From an uncultured Aequorivita sp. (lineage in GTDB: Bacteria; Bacteroidota; Bacteroidia; Flavobacteriales; Flavobacteriaceae), in contig CAKZLK010000022.1 in assembly GCA_937125455.1 (NCBI GenBank), positions 1 to 64,000 of the forward strand: DNA of 64,000 bases, written 5' to 3'. Both the position numbers and the translations under genes were made by a program. A model generated the notes under the pieces. The model ran no database searches and was not told the DNA's origin. It was given only the letters and a program-made list of their open reading frames with translations. Of this stretch, positions 45,840-56,019 are shown piece after piece (positions within the stretch are counted from its first letter, which is position 1; the number at the start of each line of letters is the position of its first letter).

Positions 45840-46610
45840 TTATGCGTAAAATTTTGTTCCGATTTTTTCTCCGTTCAAAATATCTACAATTACATTTTTT
45901 TGTTTTCCGTTTGCGATATAGGTAGGTATGTTTTTACGGGCTGTTTCCTTGGCGATTTTCAATTTAGATTGCATTCCGCCGCGACCTTCACCTTCACCTT
46001 TTCGGTTTTTCTGAACGTATTGTTCTACTTTTTCTTGATGGTGTACTTCATTAATTTTTTGGGAATCCTTATCGTCCGGATGACCAGTATAAAGACCATC
46101 GGTGTCTGTCAAAATAATCAATGCATCTGCATTAATTAATTCAGCAACTAAACTTGCCAATTCATCGTTATCGCTGAACATAGACATTGTTAACGATACT
46201 GCATCGTCTTCGTTTGCTATCGGTACAATCCCTTCAGCAATAAGACCTTCATAACAATTAATCATATTTTCTCGATGCTTGCCTGGCGTAAAATCGCGTT
46301 TTGTTGCCAAAATCTGTGCACAACGCATGCCGTAATCGTGAAAAAGACTGTAATAATGACGCATCATTCTAGGCTGTCCCACAGAAGAATATATCTGCCT
46401 TCTAGTGGCATCATCTTTTGCGATACACTCACCCAAGACCTCCATTCCCGCAATTGCAGATCCAGAAGAGACTAATACTGGTGCATAGCCATCTTCGTAC
46501 AAATCTGCAATTTGCCGAACCAGTTCATTGAGAATTGGACCTACAATACGATTGTCTTTATTTGTCATAACGTTGGTTCCTACTTTTATAACCACTCGTT
46601 TTTTGTTCAT
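45840..46610 (-). CDS. proB: Glutamate 5-kinase (short form without PUA domain)
   Basis: 256 residues, amino-acid-kinase fold only. Phosphorylates glutamate as the first step of proline synthesis. Signatures: VVIKVGTNVMT, LVSSGSAIAGM, IVPIANEDDAVS and ILTDTDGLYTGHPD. Enterobacterial ProB is about 110 residues longer owing to a C-terminal PUA domain; that domain is missing here, as in several other phyla, and it matters for feedback control. Confidence 0.94.
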   Translation of the reverse strand: MNKKRVVIKVGTNVMTNKDNRIVGPILNELVRQIADLYEDGYAPVLVSSGSAIAGMEVLGECIAKDDATRRQIYSSVGQPRMMRHYYSLFHDYGMRCAQILATKRDFTPGKHRENMINCYEGLIAEGIVPIANEDDAVSLTMSMFSDNDELASLVAELINADALIILTDTDGLYTGHPDDKDSQKINEVHHQEKVEQYVQKNRKGEGEGRGGMQSKLKIAKETARKNIPTYIANGKQKNVIVDILNGEKIGTKFYA

Positions 46611-46631
46611 AATTTTTATTTTGGTTTTAAT

Positions 46632-47432
46632 TTATTTTCCGAGCTCTGTTGCTCTATCAAAAGCTGCGTATGCCGCTTCTTTAATTAATTCTTTAACGTT
46701 ATTGTCTTCCATGGAATCCAATGCTGCACGGGTTGTGCCTCCTTTTGAGGCGACCATATCCATCCACGCATTTGGGGAAAGATCCGAGTCATTGAACAAT
46801 GCCACCGCACCTTCAAAGGTTTGGGTGACCAAAATTTTGGAATCGTTTGCAGAAAAGCCCATCTTTAGAGCAGCCTCCATCATGGATTGCATAAAGTAAA
46901 AAACGTATGCAGGACCACTTCCAGAAATACCGGTAGAGGCATTTATGAAGTTTTCATTCTGTACATGAATAGCTTCTCCAGTAGTATCTAAAAGGTTTCG
47001 AACCATTATCAATTCAATGCGGCTCACTTCTTTTGATTCCGTAAAGGAAGTCATCCCCAAGCCTACTTTTGCCGGAAGATTGGGCATTGCACGAACTACT
47101 TTTTTAACACCCAATCCTTTTTGAATGGAATTGATTGTAATACCTGCCATCAGTGAAATAAAAAGCTGGTTTTCGTTTACGTGTTTTTTTACCGAATTAA
47201 ATAATTCTTCACTGTGATAAGGTTTCACGGCTATAAAAATTACATCCGCCTTTGGTAGGCAATCGTCAATTTTATCATAAGCATCAAAATGTGGAATTTC
47301 TTTTAATTCTAATGTTTTTTCTGGTGAAACATCATAGATCATTAAATTTCTGCGATTTAAATAGGGCGATTTTGCCATACCTTCCGCATAGGTCAATCCC
47401 ATATTTCCTGCTCCAATTACTAGTACTTTCAT
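46632..47432 (-). CDS. proC: Pyrroline-5-carboxylate reductase
   Basis: 266 residues. NAD(P)H-dependent last step of proline synthesis. N-terminal Rossmann motif VLVIGAGNMGLTYAEGM, conserved AVKPYH and the C-terminal family signature SGSGPAYVFYFMQSMMEAA with TFEGAVALF. First gene of the proline operon, 21 bases before proB. Confidence 0.96.
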   Translation of the reverse strand: MKVLVIGAGNMGLTYAEGMAKSPYLNRRNLMIYDVSPEKTLELKEIPHFDAYDKIDDCLPKADVIFIAVKPYHSEELFNSVKKHVNENQLFISLMAGITINSIQKGLGVKKVVRAMPNLPAKVGLGMTSFTESKEVSRIELIMVRNLLDTTGEAIHVQNENFINASTGISGSGPAYVFYFMQSMMEAALKMGFSANDSKILVTQTFEGAVALFNDSDLSPNAWMDMVASKGGTTRAALDSMEDNNVKELIKEAAYAAFDRATELGK

Positions 47433-47644
47433 AGTTAGTTTTATTATTTAGCTTATGTAGGTGCAAGGACTGTACTAGAAAGTGCCTTTATTTTTATTTA
47501 GCCTATATATTGAAAATAAAGAGTTGTAAGCTTAGTGGCTAATGCAAGGGAAGACGAATTGCTAAAGGTTTGTTAAAATTTTAACCTACTATGCTATAAT
47601 GTCGGTAAATAGAGCTTCTGTGCATAATACTGCTATTGTGGCAT

Positions 47645-47675
47645 AAAAAAACGCCCTTCATTGCTGAAAGGCGTT
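47645..47675 (-). terminator. Rho-independent terminator after pnp
   Basis: The minus strand AAACGCCTTTCA pairs with TGAAGGGCGTTT with one mismatch (plus-strand 47649-47660 and 47664-47675), followed by T residues. Confidence 0.8.
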
Positions 47676-47694
47676 TGGTTTATTTGAAAAGAAA

Positions 47695-49938
47695 TTAATC
47701 TCTTTTTCTATCTCTATCACGACTGTTACGGTCGTCACGGCCACGGTTGTCGCGTCCACGATTATCTCTTCCGCCACTTCTGTTATCATCGCGTGGTGGA
47801 CGTTCCTTATAACCTTCTGGTTTTGGCAGCAAAGCTTTTCTTGAAACTTTATCTTTTTTCGTTCTAGGATCAAAACCAATGAATTTCACATCAAAAACAT
47901 CACCCATATTTACTACGTCGGTTACATTCTCGGTTCTTTCCCAAGCAAGTTCGCTAACGTGTAATAAGGTTTCATTTCCGGGAGCATCCAAATATTCAAC
48001 AACGGCGCCAAAATCAAGCATTTTAATAACCTTAACCTTGTATGTACCGCCCACTTCCGGTTTGAAGGTAAGCGAATCAATTTTTGCTAATACTGCATCA
48101 ATTCCCTCCTGATTCGTTCCAAGAATTTCCACGATACCTTCTTCGGTTACTGGATCTTCATTAATAACGATAGTGGTTTTGGTAGTTTTTTGAAGTTCTT
48201 GAATCACTTTTCCACCTGGCCCAATTAAAGCACCAATATATTCGTTTGGAATAGTAACGGTAACCATTTTTGGTGCGTGTGGCTTCACATCAGCATTTGG
48301 TGTTGCAATAGTCTCGATTAATTTATCAAGGATGTGCAAACGACCTGCGGAAGCTTGTTTTAAAGCATTCACCAAAATTTCATAGGAAAGTCCTTTCACT
48401 TTGATGTCCATTTGGCAAGCGGTAATTCCGTCAGCCGTTCCAGTTACTTTAAAGTCCATATCACCCAAGTGATCTTCATCACCTAAAATATCAGAAAGAA
48501 CTGCGTATTTTCCACTTTCGCCATCAGAAATTAATCCCATTGCAATACCGGAAACAGGTTTCTTTAATTGAACCCCAGCATCCATCAACGCCATTGTTCC
48601 ACTACAAACGGTAGCCATAGAAGAAGAACCGTTAGATTCCAATACTTCTGAAACAACACGTACTGTGTAAGGACAATCCTTTGGGATCATTCCTTTTAAA
48701 GCGCGTTGTGCCAAGTTACCGTGACCAACTTCTCTACGTGATGTTCCGCGAATAGGGCGGGCTTCACCAGTTGAGAAAGGAGGGAAATTATAGTGAAGGT
48801 AGAAAGTTTCTTCGCCTTCAAAAGATGGCATGTCAATTTGGTTTGCTTCACGTGAAGTTCCCAAAGTAACGGTTGCTAAAGCCTGAGTTTCACCTCGAGT
48901 GAAAATTGCCGAACCGTGTGTTGAAGGCAAATAATCAATCTCACACCAAATTGGGCGGATTTCATCTGTTTTTCTTCCGTCCAGACGCAAACCTTCGTTT
49001 AAGGTGAGGTCGCGAACAGCTGCTTTTTCAGCTTTGCTGTAATATTTTGAGACCAAATCTCCAAAATCTGCCATTTCCTCTTCAGAAAAAGTAGCTTTTA
49101 TTTCTTCTTTAATTTCAGCGAAGGAAGCGCTTCTTTCGTGTTTAGCTGATCCAGCTTTTGCAACGGCATATACTTTATCGTATGCCATATCGTGAATCTT
49201 TTTCTTTAAATCTTCATCCTCACGTTCTGAATCGTATTCACGTACTTCTTTTCTGCCAACAGCTTCAGCCAATCTAAGTTGTGCCTCGCATTGTTTTTTA
49301 ATATGTTCGTGGGCGAATTTAATGGCCTCAACCATTTCTTCTTCTGAAATCTCTTTCATTTCACCTTCAACCATCATTACAGAATCTGCAGAAGCTCCAA
49401 TCACCATATCGATGTCAGATTCTTCCAATTGCGCTCTTGAAGGATTAATAACGAATTCGCCATTAACTCTTCCTACACGCGCTTCAGAAATAGCGCATTC
49501 AAAAGGAAAATCTGAAAGCTGAATAGCTGCAGAAGCCGCCAAACCTGCCATTGCATCTGGCATCACGTCATCATCGTGGCTCATTAACTGGATCATTACT
49601 TGTGTTTCCGCGTGATAATCCTTTGGGAAAAGTGGGCGAAGTACACGATCTACTAAACGCATTGTCAATACTTCACCATCGCTTGGTCTAGCTTCTCTTT
49701 TAAAGAAACCGCCTGGGTAACGTCCCGAAGCAGCAAATTTTTCGCGATAGTCTACTGTTAATGGTAGAAAGTCAACATCGCTTTGTTTGTAGTTTGAAAC
49801 TACAGTACAAAGTAGCATACATTTTCCGGATTGCACAACGACAGAACCATGGGCCTGTTTTGCCAATTTTCCGGTTTCGATGGAGATTTCCCTTCCATCA
49901 CCTAGGTCTATGACCTCTCTAAATACTTTAGGTATCAT
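47695..49938 (-). CDS. pnp: Polyribonucleotide nucleotidyltransferase
   Basis: I start it at ATG 49936-49938 (747 residues, [18 protein letters not shown]), the usual start; an ATG 21 bases earlier adds MCKNEKQ. Two RNase PH domains (about 10-140 and 325-540) flank an alpha-helical linker, followed by KH ([17 protein letters not shown]) and S1 ([21 protein letters not shown]). It degrades RNA phosphorolytically from the 3' end. The last 35 residues form an Arg/Asp/Gly-rich tail ([15 protein letters not shown]), beyond the S1 domain. It lies after rpsO in the classic order. Confidence 0.97.
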   Translation of the reverse strand: MIPKVFREVIDLGDGREISIETGKLAKQAHGSVVVQSGKCMLLCTVVSNYKQSDVDFLPLTVDYREKFAASGRYPGGFFKREARPSDGEVLTMRLVDRVLRPLFPKDYHAETQVMIQLMSHDDDVMPDAMAGLAASAAIQLSDFPFECAISEARVGRVNGEFVINPSRAQLEESDIDMVIGASADSVMMVEGEMKEISEEEMVEAIKFAHEHIKKQCEAQLRLAEAVGRKEVREYDSEREDEDLKKKIHDMAYDKVYAVAKAGSAKHERSASFAEIKEEIKATFSEEEMADFGDLVSKYYSKAEKAAVRDLTLNEGLRLDGRKTDEIRPIWCEIDYLPSTHGSAIFTRGETQALATVTLGTSREANQIDMPSFEGEETFYLHYNFPPFSTGEARPIRGTSRREVGHGNLAQRALKGMIPKDCPYTVRVVSEVLESNGSSSMATVCSGTMALMDAGVQLKKPVSGIAMGLISDGESGKYAVLSDILGDEDHLGDMDFKVTGTADGITACQMDIKVKGLSYEILVNALKQASAGRLHILDKLIETIATPNADVKPHAPKMVTVTIPNEYIGALIGPGGKVIQELQKTTKTTIVINEDPVTEEGIVEILGTNQEGIDAVLAKIDSLTFKPEVGGTYKVKVIKMLDFGAVVEYLDAPGNETLLHVSELAWERTENVTDVVNMGDVFDVKFIGFDPRTKKDKVSRKALLPKPEGYKERPPRDDNRSGGRDNRGRDNRGRDDRNSRDRDRKRD

Positions 49939-50084
49939 TTGTTTTTCATTTTTGCACACACAGTAGTGTGCAGTTAATTTTGGTCAAAACCTGATTTTCA
50001 GGCTTAGTGTTGTTGTGTTGTTGTGGTTGACCAATGAAAAACCTAAGGGTAGCTTTTCTATGTGTTTCAGAAATAAGTTCTGAA

Positions 50085-50121
50085 AAAAAATATAAAAATA
50101 AAGGGCTCGTAAGAGCCCTTT
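50085..50121 (-). terminator. Rho-independent terminator after rpsO
   Basis: AAAGGGCTC (50100-50108) and GAGCCCTTT (50113-50121) form a perfect stem with a GTAA loop; on the minus strand it is followed by an AT/T-rich tract. It separates rpsO from pnp. Confidence 0.82.
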
Positions 50122-50128
50122 TAAAATA

Positions 50129-50398
50129 TTACTTACGTAATCCTAATTCTTTAACGATTGCACGGTAGCGAAGGATGTCTTTTTTCATAAGATAATCCAA
50201 CAATGATCTACGTTTTCCAACCAACATTACCAAAGAACGCTCCGTATTATAATCCTTGTGGTTTGCTTTAAGGTGTTTTGTTAAATGCGCGATGCGATAA
50301 GTGAATAAAGCAATCTGTCCTTCAGCTGAACCAGTGTCAGACTTGGACTTTCCGTGTTTAGCGAAAATTTTTTCTTTTTCTTCTTGGGATAAATACAT
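50129..50398 (-). CDS. rpsO: 30S ribosomal protein S15
   Basis: 89 residues, standard length. S15 features: GSAEGQIALFTYRIAHLTKHLKANHKDYNTERSLVMLVGKRR (split across the rRNA-binding helices) and LLDYLMKKDILRYRAIVKELGLRK at the end. Binds the 16S central domain. The rpsO-pnp gene order is kept, but a terminator sits between them. Confidence 0.97.
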   Translation of the reverse strand: MYLSQEEKEKIFAKHGKSKSDTGSAEGQIALFTYRIAHLTKHLKANHKDYNTERSLVMLVGKRRSLLDYLMKKDILRYRAIVKELGLRK

Positions 50399-50455
50399 GC
50401 CAATATTGTTAAAATGATTTTTATGTACTGACTACCGTTTTGATAATCAAGGCTG

Positions 50456-50463
50456 CAAAAGTA
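50456..50463 (-). promoter_or_regulatory. Candidate -7 element for rpsO
   Basis: The minus strand reads TACTTTTG followed by CA, an exact TAnnTTTG match, about 58 bases before the rpsO ATG. A TTG is present but 24 bases away, just outside the usual range. The leader would be about 50 bases, room for S15 autoregulation. Confidence 0.45.
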
Positions 50464-50568
50464 CAAAATTGAATTGAAAATTCATGGCAATAAAATAAAA
50501 TTAATTTAAAATATATCGAATTTACTATTTTCTGCGTTATAAATGTCTAAACCCCTAAACCTCAATTT

Positions 50569-51402
50569 ATGAAAAACAACCTTTTTAAATTTTTTGCTAC
50601 TTTATTTTTCGGCGGAATGTTTCTTTTTACCAGTTGTAACAAAGAAGCTAACGAATCTACAGAAGAAGTAAACTTTACTTCAGATAATTCGGCTAGAGCT
50701 GCAAAAATGGATAATGTTGCCGAAGGAAGCTTTAATATTATGGAGCAGGCTTTTGTGGAAAATGAAACTGCCGGCCGTGGGATTAACCAGCTGTCTTTAT
50801 TTCCTGATTGTACACAAATCTCTGTAAGTACCCAAGGTAATAGTGTTTTGGTTTTGATAGATTTTGGTGACTCCTGTACGCTCAACAATGGGAATGTTGT
50901 TTCGGGGAGTATTCTTTTGGATTATGGTCCATTGGTTGCCGGTACCTATACAGTCAATTACCTTTATAATGACTTTACTTTTAATAATAATGGCGTTAGC
51001 GGAGGAGGTGATTTTTTATATGAAATAGCCAATCAAAATGGAAATCCACAATCTACATTAAATGAAAGTATAACAGTTAGTTTCCCTAACACAAGCGTAA
51101 CAGGAACACGTAATGGCCTAAGAGTATCCGAATGGGTGGAGGGAGTAGGTTCTGGCACTTGGCTGGATAATGTTTACTACGTGACCGGAAATTGGCAAAC
51201 CGAATTTACAAATGGTTTTGATAGAAGTGGCGAAGTGACTGATGTCTTGGTTCGAAAACTATCCTGCCCCTTTTTGGTTAGTGGTATTCTTCAAGTAACA
51301 CAAGACGGTGTAACCGCAGCAATTGATTTTGGTGATGGTGAATGTGACAACCAGGCTGTGTTTATATACAATGGACAAGAATATCCTTTTACAATGAATT
51401 AA
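50569..51402 (+). CDS. Lipoprotein of unknown function
   Basis: 277 residues. Lipoprotein signal MKNNLFKFFATLFFGGMFLFTSC. The rest is beta-rich and polar, with repeated IDFGD...C elements (VLIDFGDSCTLNNGNVVSGSI and AAIDFGDGECDNQAVFIYNG), which suggests a duplicated beta domain. No catalytic motif. Stand-alone gene between rpsO and accD. Function unknown. Confidence 0.72.
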   Translation: MKNNLFKFFATLFFGGMFLFTSCNKEANESTEEVNFTSDNSARAAKMDNVAEGSFNIMEQAFVENETAGRGINQLSLFPDCTQISVSTQGNSVLVLIDFGDSCTLNNGNVVSGSILLDYGPLVAGTYTVNYLYNDFTFNNNGVSGGGDFLYEIANQNGNPQSTLNESITVSFPNTSVTGTRNGLRVSEWVEGVGSGTWLDNVYYVTGNWQTEFTNGFDRSGEVTDVLVRKLSCPFLVSGILQVTQDGVTAAIDFGDGECDNQAVFIYNGQEYPFTMN

Positions 51403-51420
51403 TTGAATTTTATAAAAAAG

Positions 51421-51450
51421 AAAAAGCTGCTCGTTTTGAGCAGCTTTTTT
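51421..51450. terminator. Bidirectional terminator between a lipoprotein gene and accD
   Basis: AAAAAGCTGCTC (51421-51432) pairs perfectly with GAGCAGCTTTTT (51438-51449). A-run and T-run on opposite sides let it stop both convergent genes. Confidence 0.9.
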
Positions 51451-52316
51451 TATGCGGTTTTTTCACGAAGTGGTCTGTTTAAAACCAGATCAAGATATAG
51501 ATTGATTTTTCGTTTTAGATCACGGCGGTGGGTAATGAAATCCAAGAACCCATGCTCCAAAACAAATTCAGCAGTTTGAAAGCCTTCGGGAAGTTCCTTT
51601 CCTGTGGTGTCGCGAACAACACGTGGTCCTGCAAAACCAATTAAAGCACCGGGCTCGCTAATGTTTATATCACCTAGCATTGCAAAAGAGGCTGTAGTTC
51701 CTCCTGTGGTTGGGTCTGTACATAAGGAAATGTAAGGTATTCCAGCGTCACTAAGTTGTGCGAGTTTTACACTTGTTTTTGCAAGTTGCATCAACGATAG
51801 CGCGGCCTCCATCATTCGGGCACCACCACTTTTTGATATTATTAATAGGGGGATTTTCTTTTTAAGGGAATAATCTGCTGCACGGGCAATTTTTTCACCT
51901 ACAACACTTCCCATTGAACCGCCAATAAAACTGAAATCCATACAGGCAATTACCAAATCGGCACCCATGGATTTTCCAACAGCACAACGAACGGCATCTT
52001 TAAGTCCTGTCTTTTCCTGTGCTTCTTTCAGTCTGTCGGTATATTTCTTTTTATCCTCGAACTTTAAAGTGTCTTGAGAAGTAAGGTTTTTATCGAGCTC
52101 TTTAAATTTATTATTGTCAAAGAGAATTTCAAAATACTCTTTGCTTCCAATTCGAACATGATAGCCGTCTTCTGGACTTACATAAAAATTCTTTTCAAGC
52201 TCTTCGCTATCAACAATTTTTCCAGTGGGCGATTTGTACCAAAGTCCTTTTGGTACATCTTTTTTTTCTTCAGTTGGGGTTTGTATCCCTTTTTTTGTTC
52301 TTTTAAACCAAGGCAT
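51450..52316 (-). CDS. accD: Acetyl-CoA carboxylase carboxyltransferase beta subunit, zinc-ribbon residues lost
   Basis: 288 residues. With AccA it moves the carboxyl group from biotin to acetyl-CoA, giving malonyl-CoA. Crotonase-fold motifs are intact: [46 protein letters not shown] and IGFAGPRVV. The N-terminal domain that carries a CxxC...CxxC zinc ribbon in Escherichia coli reads YKSPTGK (27-33) and YVSPEDGY (45-52), so all four cysteines are gone. I recall the same in other flavobacterial AccD proteins. It follows fbaA by 12 bases. Confidence 0.95.
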   Translation of the reverse strand: MPWFKRTKKGIQTPTEEKKDVPKGLWYKSPTGKIVDSEELEKNFYVSPEDGYHVRIGSKEYFEILFDNNKFKELDKNLTSQDTLKFEDKKKYTDRLKEAQEKTGLKDAVRCAVGKSMGADLVIACMDFSFIGGSMGSVVGEKIARAADYSLKKKIPLLIISKSGGARMMEAALSLMQLAKTSVKLAQLSDAGIPYISLCTDPTTGGTTASFAMLGDINISEPGALIGFAGPRVVRDTTGKELPEGFQTAEFVLEHGFLDFITHRRDLKRKINLYLDLVLNRPLREKTA

Positions 52317-52328
52317 AGGAGGAGTTTT

Positions 52329-53396
52329 TTATAACGTATTAACGTTGTTTAGGTCTTTAAAAGCCTGTTCAAGTCTTTTTTTGAAAGTGATTTCGCCTTC
52401 GCGAAGCCACTTCCTTGGATCGTAATATTTTTTATTTGGAAGGTCATCTCCTTCTGGATTACCTATTTGGGTTTTTAAATACTCCAGATTGCTTATTATA
52501 TAATCGCGGACTCCTTCCGTAAAGGCAAATTGCATATCTGTGTCAATATTCATTTTTATAACGCCGTAGCTTATTGCTTCACGTATTTCTTCTATGGTGG
52601 AACCACTTCCGCCGTGAAAAACAAAATCTACTGGATTGTGACCTGTATTGAATTTTTTCTGAACATATTCCTGCGAATTTTTCAGGATGATAGGGGTTAA
52701 TTTTACATTGCCAGGTTTATAAACACCGTGTACATTTCCAAAAGCAGCAGCAATTGTAAACTGATCGCTAATTTTGGATAGTTCTTCATATGCATAAGCA
52801 ACTTCTTCTGGCTGTGTGTATAATTTTGAAGAATCGACATCGGTATTGTCCACGCCATCTTCTTCACCACCAGTTATACCCAATTCAATTTCAAGGGTCA
52901 TTCCTATTTTGCTCATACGCTCAAGGTAGCGTTTGCATATTTCAATGTTTTCATTGATAGGCTCTTCAGAAAGATCAATCATATGTGAGCTATAAAGCGG
53001 TTTTCCGGTTTCTTTATAGAATTTTTCACCTGCATCTAATAAACCGTCAATCCAAGGAAGTAACTTTTTTGCACAATGGTCCGTGTGAAGAATAACAGTA
53101 GCTCCATAAGCTTTAGCAAGTTCGTGAACATGTTTTGCGCCAGCAACTCCACCAGCAATTGCGGCTTTTTCGTTTTCGTTTGAAAGTCCTTTTCCGGCGT
53201 TAAAATGTGCTCCACCATTAGAAAATTGAATGATTACAGGAGCGTTCAGCGCAGAAGCTGTTTCAAGAACGGCATTAACGCTATCGGAACCCACTACATT
53301 TACGGCAGGCATTGCAAAACCTTTGTCTTTTGCATATTGATGAATTTTTTGAATTTCTTTTCCCGAAGCTACTCCAGGTTTAATTCCGTGGCTCAT
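52329..53396 (-). CDS. fbaA: Class II fructose-bisphosphate aldolase
   Basis: 355 residues. Zinc-dependent cleavage or formation of fructose-1,6-bisphosphate in glycolysis and gluconeogenesis. Zinc and substrate motifs: VILHTDHCAKKLLPWID, HMIDLSEEPI, ELGITGGEEDGVDNT, FGNVHGVYKPG and FVFHGGSGST. Length fits the E. coli FbaA (type A) group. Confidence 0.96.
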   Translation of the reverse strand: MSHGIKPGVASGKEIQKIHQYAKDKGFAMPAVNVVGSDSVNAVLETASALNAPVIIQFSNGGAHFNAGKGLSNENEKAAIAGGVAGAKHVHELAKAYGATVILHTDHCAKKLLPWIDGLLDAGEKFYKETGKPLYSSHMIDLSEEPINENIEICKRYLERMSKIGMTLEIELGITGGEEDGVDNTDVDSSKLYTQPEEVAYAYEELSKISDQFTIAAAFGNVHGVYKPGNVKLTPIILKNSQEYVQKKFNTGHNPVDFVFHGGSGSTIEEIREAISYGVIKMNIDTDMQFAFTEGVRDYIISNLEYLKTQIGNPEGDDLPNKKYYDPRKWLREGEITFKKRLEQAFKDLNNVNTL

Positions 53397-53439
53397 ATTG
53401 AAATGTGTTTAGCAAGCAAAAATAACAAATTTATATGGT

Positions 53440-55998
53440 TTAAAAGGGATAGTTTATACCGATGTTGTAAACAGCCTTACGGAAACTATAGTCTGTAAAC
53501 CACCTTTCGCCGATAGGGTTTCCGGGATTGTGGGTTTTAAATCCTATATCAAACCGGAATACAAAAAAGCCGAAATCATATCGTAAGCCGATTCCCGTTG
53601 CAACCGCAATTTCCTTTAAATCTGCAATGCCGTTAAATACGGAGGCATCATCTTCAATATTGTCCAAAACATTCCAAATATTACCGGCATCTACAAAAAA
53701 AGCTCCTTTAAAATCGCCGAGGATGGTATATCTATATTCAGCATTGAAAGCGAGTTTAAAATTTGCATCGTTAAAATCCAGAACACTACCGCTGCTTCCC
53801 GGGCCAAGCGCATAAGCTCTCCATCCGCGGTTATCATTGGTGCCGCCAGCAAAATAACTTCGGGTAAAGGGAATGCTGTTGCTGTTTCCGTAAGGAATGG
53901 CAATACCTCCAAAAGCGCGTACTGCAATTATATTATTACTATTTATTTCCCAATGCTTTATATATTCTGCTTCTACTTTTGCATATTGCGAATAGACAAT
54001 ACCTAGCGTTTCATAGTTTCCGTTAGCGTTCTTTTTAAGTCCGGCAAGACCCGATATTCCAGAAAGAAAATTTCCAGCAGATTCTAATTTTAAACGTGTC
54101 CGGGAAAAATTATTGTCATTTATGTTTTCACGTGTATCTCGGGTCAGCGTCACGTTTGAGGCAAAAATAAGGTTGTTCTCACTAAGACGTAATTGCCGTT
54201 CATAGATGCTTAAAACTTCCTGATAGATTTCAGAATCAGTACTTATTGTATTGTTTAAAACATTATTAATAAAAGTGCTGGTCTCATCTGGAATTTCCAG
54301 TGTGGGATCAGATGATGGATTGTTAAAATCATAATTAAGCCCATTAGCTATTTCGTTGAGTCTATTGTATGAGCTTTTATATACATTGTAATAATTTTCC
54401 GTATTCAGATTTCTCACAAACTGAAGATTCAGTAAATCTAATTGGTATGTAAGTATTTTTGAAGGTTTCCATTTGTAGTTATAAACAGCATTGGCAGTCT
54501 GTCTATCAAGCCCGATATTGTTCTGAACGCTAGAACCGAAGCTTGCACTAGTTGATGGAGACATATACTTCGGTATAAGTTTATTAGTATTTAAAGGAAA
54601 AATAATCCGTGGAAAAGTTAGTTTTATATCGCCCCCAAATTCTGAAATATTAAAAAAGCCATTGCCACTTTCTCCTGCATCCTTTGAAGAACCCAAACTT
54701 CCCCTGCCAGAAATTTCAAGAATTTCTGCACCGCGAAATATATTCCTGAAAATCATATTTCCACTAAAACTAATACCGAATTGTTGAATAGTTGAAGTAA
54801 AAGCGTCAAAATCAACCCCAAGTGTAAAACGATCACGCGGACTCAACAAAATAGTTGAATTTAAAAGATTTCCCGTGGTGTCTGATGCGATTGCTGCATA
54901 ACTAATGTTAGGATATTTAAAAATCCGTAGGTCACTTATTTGGTTATAGGTCAATGTGCGGTCTATGTCCTTATAGATATTACCAGGTGTAATTGAAACG
55001 GCATCTATAATTGCCTTTGGGCGAAAACGCATTTTACCATAGCTAAAAAGTTTATAACCATTATAGCTTATCGAATCCTGAAATTTTTTATCACGGTTTT
55101 CATATGAAAAATCCGTAACGATTCTCACTTCTTTAATTTTATGAACCTTAAAAGGAACCGTATATGTACTATCGCCTTCAGTAATTTTTCTGTTTGGGAT
55201 GATATAGGTTATATCCGCTTTGTGGTTTGTATTTACAGTGTCTGCCTCAAAACCTACATATTCCTGTTCAAAATAATAAAGTCCTGAATTTCGAAACTGA
55301 ATGGTTAATCGGTCACGTTCGTTCACAAAATCAGTTGCTGCATATTGTTTTCCAGGAACAATAAATGATCTGTTTTTTGTAATTTGAAAAAGTGAGTCAA
55401 CCACAGGCGAACTTATATTTTCGCCAATGGAGTCACCTACAAAATAAGGCTGATGCCTTTTTACGGAATATGTGATTGCGGCTCTTTTTTTTCTTTTTTC
55501 GCTTGGCTCTATCTTGTAATCCACTTCGTCATTAAAATAACCATAGCTTGCATACCAGCGTTTTAATCTTTCCATGGATTTTTTTATTTTATCCTCGGTT
55601 ATTATTACGGGTGCATCGCCAGATTTTTGTAACCACTTATTGAGCCCCACATAACTGCTATCTAATTGGTCAACCTGTTTTTTTGATAGCAGGCGAATAA
55701 GCCGTTCTTCGCGTTTTGGATTTTTGTGAAGCCATTTATAATACGTAGAATCTGGTTGCGGATCAGCAAGATTATATACGTGAAGTCCAAATGGAATACC
55801 CACAAGCGGAATAGAAAGGTTTGGTTTTTGTGCCAACTGCGTATAGACTCCAGATTCTTTTGTTTTTACGCTATCAACAAGAATTGTATTCTCTGTGAGT
55901 AAAAACTTTCCGTCAGGAACCCGCTTTACTGCATTACAGGAAAAAAACAGACTGATTAATACTATAAATAGTGATATTTTTGTGTGGGTGCGCTTCAA
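53440..55998 (-). CDS. tamL: TamL: BamA/TamA-family outer-membrane lipoprotein
   Basis: I favour TTG at 55996-55998 as the start (852 residues), giving the lipoprotein signal KRTHTKISLFIVLISLFFSC; a longer frame from TTG 56052 would start upstream of the candidate promoter. After the Cys come POTRA-like domains (about 30-400) and a C-terminal Omp85 barrel (about 420-850) with SYFAGGTNDNRGWRAYALGPG. It is the Bacteroidetes TamA relative, anchored as a lipoprotein, and works with TamB in outer-membrane assembly. No tamB is nearby. Confidence 0.88.
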   Translation of the reverse strand: MKRTHTKISLFIVLISLFFSCNAVKRVPDGKFLLTENTILVDSVKTKESGVYTQLAQKPNLSIPLVGIPFGLHVYNLADPQPDSTYYKWLHKNPKREERLIRLLSKKQVDQLDSSYVGLNKWLQKSGDAPVIITEDKIKKSMERLKRWYASYGYFNDEVDYKIEPSEKRKKRAAITYSVKRHQPYFVGDSIGENISSPVVDSLFQITKNRSFIVPGKQYAATDFVNERDRLTIQFRNSGLYYFEQEYVGFEADTVNTNHKADITYIIPNRKITEGDSTYTVPFKVHKIKEVRIVTDFSYENRDKKFQDSISYNGYKLFSYGKMRFRPKAIIDAVSITPGNIYKDIDRTLTYNQISDLRIFKYPNISYAAIASDTTGNLLNSTILLSPRDRFTLGVDFDAFTSTIQQFGISFSGNMIFRNIFRGAEILEISGRGSLGSSKDAGESGNGFFNISEFGGDIKLTFPRIIFPLNTNKLIPKYMSPSTSASFGSSVQNNIGLDRQTANAVYNYKWKPSKILTYQLDLLNLQFVRNLNTENYYNVYKSSYNRLNEIANGLNYDFNNPSSDPTLEIPDETSTFINNVLNNTISTDSEIYQEVLSIYERQLRLSENNLIFASNVTLTRDTRENINDNNFSRTRLKLESAGNFLSGISGLAGLKKNANGNYETLGIVYSQYAKVEAEYIKHWEINSNNIIAVRAFGGIAIPYGNSNSIPFTRSYFAGGTNDNRGWRAYALGPGSSGSVLDFNDANFKLAFNAEYRYTILGDFKGAFFVDAGNIWNVLDNIEDDASVFNGIADLKEIAVATGIGLRYDFGFFVFRFDIGFKTHNPGNPIGERWFTDYSFRKAVYNIGINYPF

Positions 55999-56019
55999 GT
56001 GTACTTTTTTATTCAAATT

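Noticed and set aside
49939-49959. Upstream ATG for pnp giving seven extra residues
   Set aside because: Pnp proteins of this group begin at MIPKVFREV; the extra residues resemble no family member.
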